Assembly: GCA_043758105.1 (NCBI GenBank)
Contig: JAYVOF010000163.1
Span: 1 to 10,827, forward strand
From: JANPPS01 sp043758105
GTDB taxonomy: Bacteria > Pseudomonadota > Alphaproteobacteria > Acetobacterales > Acetobacteraceae
Reading direction: 5' to 3'
Length of the DNA stretch: 10,827 nucleotides
Below the pieces are notes generated by a model. The model did not search any database, was not told the origin of the DNA, and worked only from the letters and a program-made list of their open reading frames with translations. Both the position numbers and the translations under genes were made by a program. Positions within the stretch are counted from its first letter, which is position 1. Every line of letters starts with the position of its first letter. Shown here in pieces: positions 7,234 to 10,827 of this stretch.

Positions 7234-8148
7234 CTACCTCCGGGCTACATTCACCTTGTCCAAGGCCGCACGCAGCCCCTTTGCCAGCTTGGCTGCGTCG
7301 TCGTTGGCCCAGAAGTGCATGAAGAATAGCCGGGGCTGGTCGTCCAGCATGTGATTGTGGACGGCCGTGACCTCGATGCCGTTCTCCCGCAGGGTCCGCA
7401 GCACCGGGTTCACCTCGCCCGCGGTCAGCACGAAATCGCCGGTGATCGCCGCGTTGCCGCCGCCGGTGGGCTGGAAGTTGATCGCCTCGGCAGACCCCAT
7501 GGCGACCGGCACCTCCATGCCGCCGTCCTTGATCGTCTCGGCGCGGGGTATGCCGACCTGGTAAACGCCTCCGGCGACCTTGCCCTTGGTGCCCAAGACC
7601 TGGTCGATCATGGCCGTGTCGAGGTTCAGTTGCGCCGGCTGCTCGCTGCCGGCTGCGGGTGCCTGTGAACTGACGGATGCGTTCGCGTTCCCGAACGGCG
7701 TCTTGCTCAGGACAAGACCGTCGTGCAGCGCCGCCGCGAGCTTGGCCGGGTCGCCATGGCCGAGCACGTGCATGTAGAGCGTCGAGGGCTGGGCGCGCAG
7801 CAGGTGGTTGTGCAGCGCCGTGATCTCGATGCCGTTCTCGGCAAGCTTCTTCATCACCGGCCCGACCTCATCCTCGGTCAGCACGAGGTCGCCCATGACC
7901 ATCGCCATGTCCCCCTTGCCCTGGAAGGCGAGCCAGGAGCCAAGTGCCAGCGTCGGCTTGATGTCCACGCCGTCCAGTTTGACGTGCAAGTCGGTGCGCG
8001 GCAGGCCCACGCGATACACGCCGCCAGCCATTTCGGTGCCGGGCTTGCCGAGCGCGTCCGCGACCTTGGCCCAGTCGGCATCGGCCGCGCCTGCCGCCGC
8101 CGGCAGCATCATGCACAGCGCCGCAGCTTTGAGTGTCATCTTAACCAT
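7234..8148 (-). CDS. Secreted protein with two DUF1259 (LppY/LpqO-type) domains
   Basis: A 304-residue protein of unknown biochemical function. The ATG at 8148 has a strong ribosome-binding site (AGGAG, 6-7 bases upstream). The frame stays open further upstream, but that part runs across the neighbouring gene. A signal peptide (about 1-21, LKAAALCMMLPAAAGAA) points to the periplasm. Two copies of one domain follow. Copy 1 has GGVYRVGLPR (42-51), then GDLVLTEDEVGPVMKKLAENGIEITALHNH with H113/H115 and TLYMHVLGHGDPAKLAAALH. Copy 2 has GGVYQVGIPR (193-202), GDFVLTAGEVNPVLRTLRENGIEVTAVHNH with H264/H266 and LFFMHFWANDDAAKLAKGLR. The repeated HNH and MH residues could bind a metal, but that is inference. 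It is the last gene of the chr cluster, 34 bases after the DUF1080 gene. Confidence 0.92.
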   Translation of the reverse strand: MVKMTLKAAALCMMLPAAAGAADADWAKVADALGKPGTEMAGGVYRVGLPRTDLHVKLDGVDIKPTLALGSWLAFQGKGDMAMVMGDLVLTEDEVGPVMKKLAENGIEITALHNHLLRAQPSTLYMHVLGHGDPAKLAAALHDGLVLSKTPFGNANASVSSQAPAAGSEQPAQLNLDTAMIDQVLGTKGKVAGGVYQVGIPRAETIKDGGMEVPVAMGSAEAINFQPTGGGNAAITGDFVLTAGEVNPVLRTLRENGIEVTAVHNHMLDDQPRLFFMHFWANDDAAKLAKGLRAALDKVNVARR

Positions 8149-8182
8149 TTGCGTCTCCTGAGTTTCTCGTTGTTCCGGCCGC

Positions 8183-8839
8183 TTATTGGATCGGTCGGAT
8201 ATCCAGCCGGTCGAAGCGGGTGACCGAATCTGCCTTGGTCCACAGCGCGACTTTGCCCAGCCCGGTGAAGGTGCGGTCGCTGTGGGTGAGCAGGGGCTTG
8301 CCGTCGAAGGAAACTGAGAGCCGGTCACCTTCGGCGCGCAGCGTCAGCGTGTGCCAGGTGCCGGAGGAAACCTTCACCGAGACGCCGGCCATCTGCTGGC
8401 GGTCGCCCTTCACCACGCGGTAAAGGCGGACATTGTCTTCCAGGGCGTTGGCGCGGACGACGTAGTAGTTGTCCGCATCCGTCAGGCGCACGGCGAGGCC
8501 GCCTGCCCGGTCGCCTTTGCCCGAGACGGCCTTGAAGCGGACACTCGCCTCCACGTCCTGCGCCGGCATCGGTTCGTAAACGGCGAGCGGGAAGCGGTAG
8601 TCGGTGGGGTCGGCGTTGACCTGCGCGATGGCCCTGCCCTGGCTTGCGGTGGCGTCCTCGACCACCTGCCAATCACCCAACGCGCCCTTTCCGGTGCGCC
8701 ATGTGGTCAAGAACTCGGGCGGCAGCGGGCCGAGGGGATAGCGGGACAGATCGACGGTGCCCGTCACGCCTTGGGCACGGGCCGCAAGCGACAGGCATGG
8801 GAAGGCGAGCGCGGTCCCAAGGATCTTACGCCGGTTCAT
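8183..8839 (-). CDS. Secreted DUF1080-like (concanavalin/LamG jelly-roll) protein
   Basis: A 218-residue protein. Its ATG (8839-8837) shares one base with the original chrA stop (TGATG), so it was probably translated by coupling to chrA. The N-terminus MNRRKILGTALAFPCLSLAARAQ is an export signal, and the RRKIL run resembles a twin-arginine motif. The mature part matches the beta-sandwich fold of the DUF1080 / 3-keto-disaccharide hydrolase group: DRAGGLAVRLTDADNYYVVRANALEDNVRLYRVVKG, SGTWHTLTLRAEGDRLSVSFDG and GKVALWTKADSVTRFDRLDI. I see no clear glycosidase catalytic pair, so it may be only a binding or accessory protein. Its position within a chromate-type operon is the main clue to its role, which is unknown. 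Confidence 0.85.
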   Translation of the reverse strand: MNRRKILGTALAFPCLSLAARAQGVTGTVDLSRYPLGPLPPEFLTTWRTGKGALGDWQVVEDATASQGRAIAQVNADPTDYRFPLAVYEPMPAQDVEASVRFKAVSGKGDRAGGLAVRLTDADNYYVVRANALEDNVRLYRVVKGDRQQMAGVSVKVSSGTWHTLTLRAEGDRLSVSFDGKPLLTHSDRTFTGLGKVALWTKADSVTRFDRLDIRPIQ

Positions 8840-9680
8840 CACACTACTCCCGCACGATGTAGGACGACACCGGCAGCGGCGGTGGCGCCCAGAACGCGCA
8901 CGACGCCCAGCTTGAGCCGGAACAGGCACAGGGCAGCCAGAACAGCGAGTGCCAAGGCGACAGGATCGAGGCTCGCTGGCATGGCAGCTCCACCGCGAGA
9001 GGGCCGAGACTGATGGGTCGCAGCTCGTGGAACAGCACGCGAAGGGCGAACCAGAGGGCGAGGTTGGCGACGACGCCCAAGACTGCCGCGGTGATGGCAG
9101 CGAGGGCGCCTGACAGCGCTCGGTTGGCCTGGAGGCGCTCCACCAGGGGAGCGCCGAGGAACACGAAGGCAAAGCATGACGCGAGCGTCACCCAAAGCGT
9201 CAGCACCGAGGCGGCGATCCCGCCCGGCACCCCGGTCAGCATCCCGGGCGCCCGGTAGCCGGCCAAGAAGCCCACGAACTGCAGCACGAGGATCAACGGC
9301 CCGGGCGTGGTCTCGGCAAGGCCGAGGCCGGCCAGCATCTCCGGCTGCGCCGGGTAGGACGAACAGCAGCCCGGCAGCCAGCCCGCCCCGCACCCCACCA
9401 TCAGCCAGCCGAGATAGGTTGCGAGCTGCTGCGCTTCCGGCCCCGGCAGCAGGGTACAGAAATTCAGGGCATGGAGGAAACGCCGTTCGCCGATCCAGCG
9501 GCGCTCGCCCACCACCTCCCTGTGCAGCAGCGCGATCTGGCCGGCGGGACCGCTACAGGACAGCAGGCCGATACGGAGCCAAACCTGGAAAGCCTCGGCG
9601 AAGGAGGGCATTGCGGCTGCCGCGTGCGCAGCCGGGAGCGGAACCGTTGGTGTGGGTACGACCGAGACACCGCTGCTCAC
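8839..9680 (-). pseudogene. chrA: Chromate transporter chrA, internally deleted and frameshifted
   Basis: ChrA is an inner-membrane exporter of chromate. The start is GTG 9680, overlapping the chrB stop (GTGA). An inner ATG at 9611 begins the conserved part, MPSFAEAFQVWLRIGLLS, followed by GPAGQIALLHREVVGERRWI and NFCTLLPGPEAQQLATYLGW. At about 9394-9398 one base is missing: the family sequence RGGLAAGLLFVLPGAA continues in another frame. At about 9342 that stretch joins abruptly to MLAGLGLAETTPGPLILVLQ of the second half, so the central part of a roughly 400-450-residue protein is gone. A TGGCA tandem duplication (8977-8986) then shifts the true C-terminus PASLDPVALALAVLAALCLF out of frame; it ends at 8839. 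One open frame still crosses all three lesions and stops at 8844, but it would not encode a complete transporter. The usual FGGP motif is also altered, to CSGP. Confidence 0.88.
8977..8986. repeat. 5-bp tandem duplication TGGCA-TGGCA that frameshifts chrA
   Basis: Two adjacent copies of TGGCA occur here (TGCCA in the sense of chrA). Removing one copy joins ...GPLAVELP directly to ASLDPVALALAV in a single frame, which restores the expected ChrA C-terminus. This is a signature of slipped-strand duplication. Confidence 0.85.
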
Positions 9681-10525
9681 GGCGCCGGCGCCCGGACGCG
9701 CCGGCCTTCGGACGCCGAGACGGGCGCCGGCCAGTTGTGGGTTTCGGCCACGGCCTCCCGTGCCCAGCGGTAGAAGGCGTCGTAGAGCGCGAGCCCCGCG
9801 TCGAGTTGGGCGAGGTCGTCCTTGAACATGCGCGACAGGCCGAGCGAGGCGGCGAGCAGCCCTGGTGCTTCCGGCGCAAGGTCGGGCCGGGCGGTGTCGG
9901 CGCCGCGCACGATCAGCGCCAAGCGGTCCAGCGCCTCCGTGTGCAGGCCGAACTCGTTCAGCATGGCATCGAAGGTGCAAAGTGGGCCGCGGTGGCTCCA
10001 GAACACGCCCTCCACGTCGAAGGGGGTGGCGCCAAAGCGGTGGGCGACGGATGCCACCTCCGAGGCCGCCACGAACAGGAACACCGCCGCAGGGTCCACG
10101 AAGCGGCGAATGAGCCAGGGACAGGCGATGCGGTCCACCTTGGGGCGCGAGCGCGTCACCCAGACGGTGCGGCTCTGCGCGTCGCGCGGCGGCGCGCGGT
10201 CGGGACGCACAAGAAGGGCGCCGGCCTTGACCCACCCCTCGAAGCCGCTTTCTAGGGCCTCTGCCTTGGCGCCTGCGTGGCGGAGCCAGGCAGCGACGCC
10301 CTGGCTCAGCTTGAGGCCGCGCTGGCAGACGACAGCGACGGGGCGACCAGCATACTCGGCGGCCCAGGACGAGGCCGTCTGCCACTCACGCCGCACAGCG
10401 CCGGGCAGGCTGCGCGGGTCGGCGGCGAAATCCTCTTCGGTGCGGACGTCGAGAATGGCAGGCGCGTCGGGCAGGCCGACGAGACGGGCGAGTTGGGACA
10501 CGGTGATAGCGTCGGGAGCCGGCAT
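9677..10525 (-). CDS. chrB: Rhodanese-ChrB fusion protein of chromate resistance
   Basis: A 282-residue protein with two domains. The N-terminal rhodanese-like domain (about 5-105) has ILDVRTEEDFAADPRSLPGAV, active-site C67 in CQRGLKLSQG and the closing ESGFEGWVKAGALL. The C-terminal ChrB domain (about 118-265) has VWVTRSRPKVDRIACPWLIRRFVDPAAVFLFV and RFGATPFDVEGVFWSHRG, then helical segments with GLHTEALDRLALIVRGAD. ChrB of TnOtChr regulates chr genes in response to chromate. In this fused type the rhodanese part may act in sulfur transfer or thiol-based sensing, which is inference. The start ATG has a strong ribosome-binding site (AGGAGAGG, about 6 bases away). The stop overlaps the chrA GTG. 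All key residues look intact, in contrast to the broken chrA that follows. Confidence 0.92.
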   Translation of the reverse strand: MPAPDAITVSQLARLVGLPDAPAILDVRTEEDFAADPRSLPGAVRREWQTASSWAAEYAGRPVAVVCQRGLKLSQGVAAWLRHAGAKAEALESGFEGWVKAGALLVRPDRAPPRDAQSRTVWVTRSRPKVDRIACPWLIRRFVDPAAVFLFVAASEVASVAHRFGATPFDVEGVFWSHRGPLCTFDAMLNEFGLHTEALDRLALIVRGADTARPDLAPEAPGLLAASLGLSRMFKDDLAQLDAGLALYDAFYRWAREAVAETHNWPAPVSASEGRRVRAPAP

Positions 10526-10693
10526 GGACGTCCTCTCCTAGAGCTGGAGTATTGGACGCGATGCTTCGGCCGTAGCCTCACGGGGTGATCGCGGTCAGCC
10601 CCTTACAGCTAAGCTGCGCCCTGGGCGGCTGTGCTGTCAAGAAACGCCGGCCGTCAACGCTTGGAACTCAGGGCCGCGGCTGTGCTGCCATCG
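10526..10693 (-). promoter_or_regulatory. Intergenic region upstream of chrB: TTGACA box and small palindrome
   Basis: These 168 bases separate chrB from the gene entering from the right. On the minus strand there is a consensus -35 hexamer TTGACA (10640-10635), but no good -10 at 17 bases (GCAGCT there). The perfect palindrome CAGCT-A-AGCTG (10606-10616) lies where the -10 would be, a position suited to an operator. A second TTGACG-like hexamer lies further upstream. The promoter assignment is inferred. Confidence 0.4.
10625..10687. repeat. 12-bp direct repeat GCGGCTGTGCTG, two copies upstream of chrB
   Basis: Exact copies lie at 10625-10636 and 10676-10687, 51 bp apart start to start (close to five helical turns). 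One abuts the TTGACA box. Both are outside any coding region. They may be a paired regulator site or a chance duplication. Confidence 0.5.
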
Positions 10694-10827
10694 TCAGGTG
10701 GCGTGCGTGTGCCGGTGGTGCAGGTCTGGATAGTGCGGGTGGCGGTGGACCATCGGCGCGTGCCGGTGGACGTGGACGTGCGGCTCTCCCGCAGGAGAGC
10801 CAGGCCCATGATCGTGCCGGTGGTGCA
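10694..10827 (-). CDS. C-terminal, histidine-rich tail of a protein cut by the window edge (possible metal/EamA-type transporter)
   Basis: Only the last 43 residues and the TGA stop (10696-10694) are visible. Fifteen of the 43 are His, in runs such as HHRHDHG, EPHVHVHRHAP and HRHPHYPDLHHRHTHAT. Such tails occur at the ends of some membrane transporters that handle or sense divalent metals. My recollection is that DMT/EamA-type transporters with similar tails sit near chr genes, but the body of the protein is outside the window and this cannot be confirmed. The 14-base direct repeat at 10709-10722 and 10814-10827 is simply the HHRH-coding motif repeated. It is transcribed in the same direction as chrB and could lead the same cluster. 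Confidence 0.7.
   Translation of the reverse strand, partial: HHRHDHGPGSPAGEPHVHVHRHAPMVHRHPHYPDLHHRHTHAT

Noticed and set aside
7093..7329. 78-residue plus-strand frame in the central gap
   Set aside because: It runs into the DUF1259 gene on the opposite strand and shows no recognisable domain; I could not link it to any insertion sequence.
8149..8328. 60-residue N-terminal extension of the DUF1259 gene
   Set aside because: It overlaps the 3' end of the DUF1080 gene in another frame, and the ATG at 8148 has both a strong ribosome-binding site and a signal peptide.
8840..9172. Upstream extension of the DUF1080 gene
   Set aside because: The extension is a shadow of the chrA region; MNRRKILG at 8839 begins a proper export signal and is coupled to the old chrA stop.
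8844..10385. 513-residue minus-strand frame reading through both chrB and chrA regions
   Set aside because: Its first half is an out-of-frame shadow of chrB. Only the part from about 9680 on carries ChrA sequence, and even that is broken.
10709..10827. 14-base direct repeat GTGCCGGTGGTGCA at both ends of this stretch
   Set aside because: It is in phase with the reading frame and is explained by repeated HHRH codons in the His-rich tail, not by a mobile-element end.

Overview
The window is GC-rich, densely coding DNA from a Gram-negative bacterium, most likely an alphaproteobacterium. That placement is inferred from the GC content, the coding style and the mix of gene families; nothing in the window fixes the taxon. 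It holds two metal/oxyanion-resistance modules that converge on a poorly coding, more AT-rich stretch. This is typical of an accessory region (plasmid or genomic island), although no transposase, integrase or origin can be recognised.

Left module (1-6706). A tripartite heavy-metal efflux (HME-RND) operon runs on the minus strand: a TolC-family outer-membrane protein (2997-4457), a periplasmic adaptor (1303-3000) and an RND pump (1-1303, cut by the left edge). Consecutive genes overlap by 4 and 1 bases (ATGA, TGATG). Divergent from it on the plus strand are an OmpR-type response regulator (4596-5321) and a sensor histidine kinase (5318-6706), again overlapping by ATGA. The shared intergenic region carries TGTCA half-sites exactly 10 bp apart and an imperfect palindrome, a plausible binding site for the regulator. 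The adaptor is unusual: a secreted Ig-like domain and two extra hydrophobic segments precede the normal adaptor fold.

Middle (6707-7233). The DNA is less GC-rich. It has one weakly supported small secreted protein or lipoprotein ORF (6739-7008) and several inverted repeats, and otherwise no recognisable gene.

Right module (7234-10827), all minus strand. In order of transcription it contains: the C-terminal end of a protein with a very histidine-rich tail, cut by the right edge; a 168-bp intergenic region with repeats and a TTGACA box; a rhodanese-ChrB fusion (9677-10525); chrA, a chromate transporter broken by at least three lesions (8839-9680); a secreted DUF1080/jelly-roll protein (8183-8839); and a secreted protein with two DUF1259 (LppY/LpqO) domains (7234-8148). 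Because chrA has lost its central part and has a frameshift in each remaining half, this copy probably no longer exports chromate, although the genes around it look intact.
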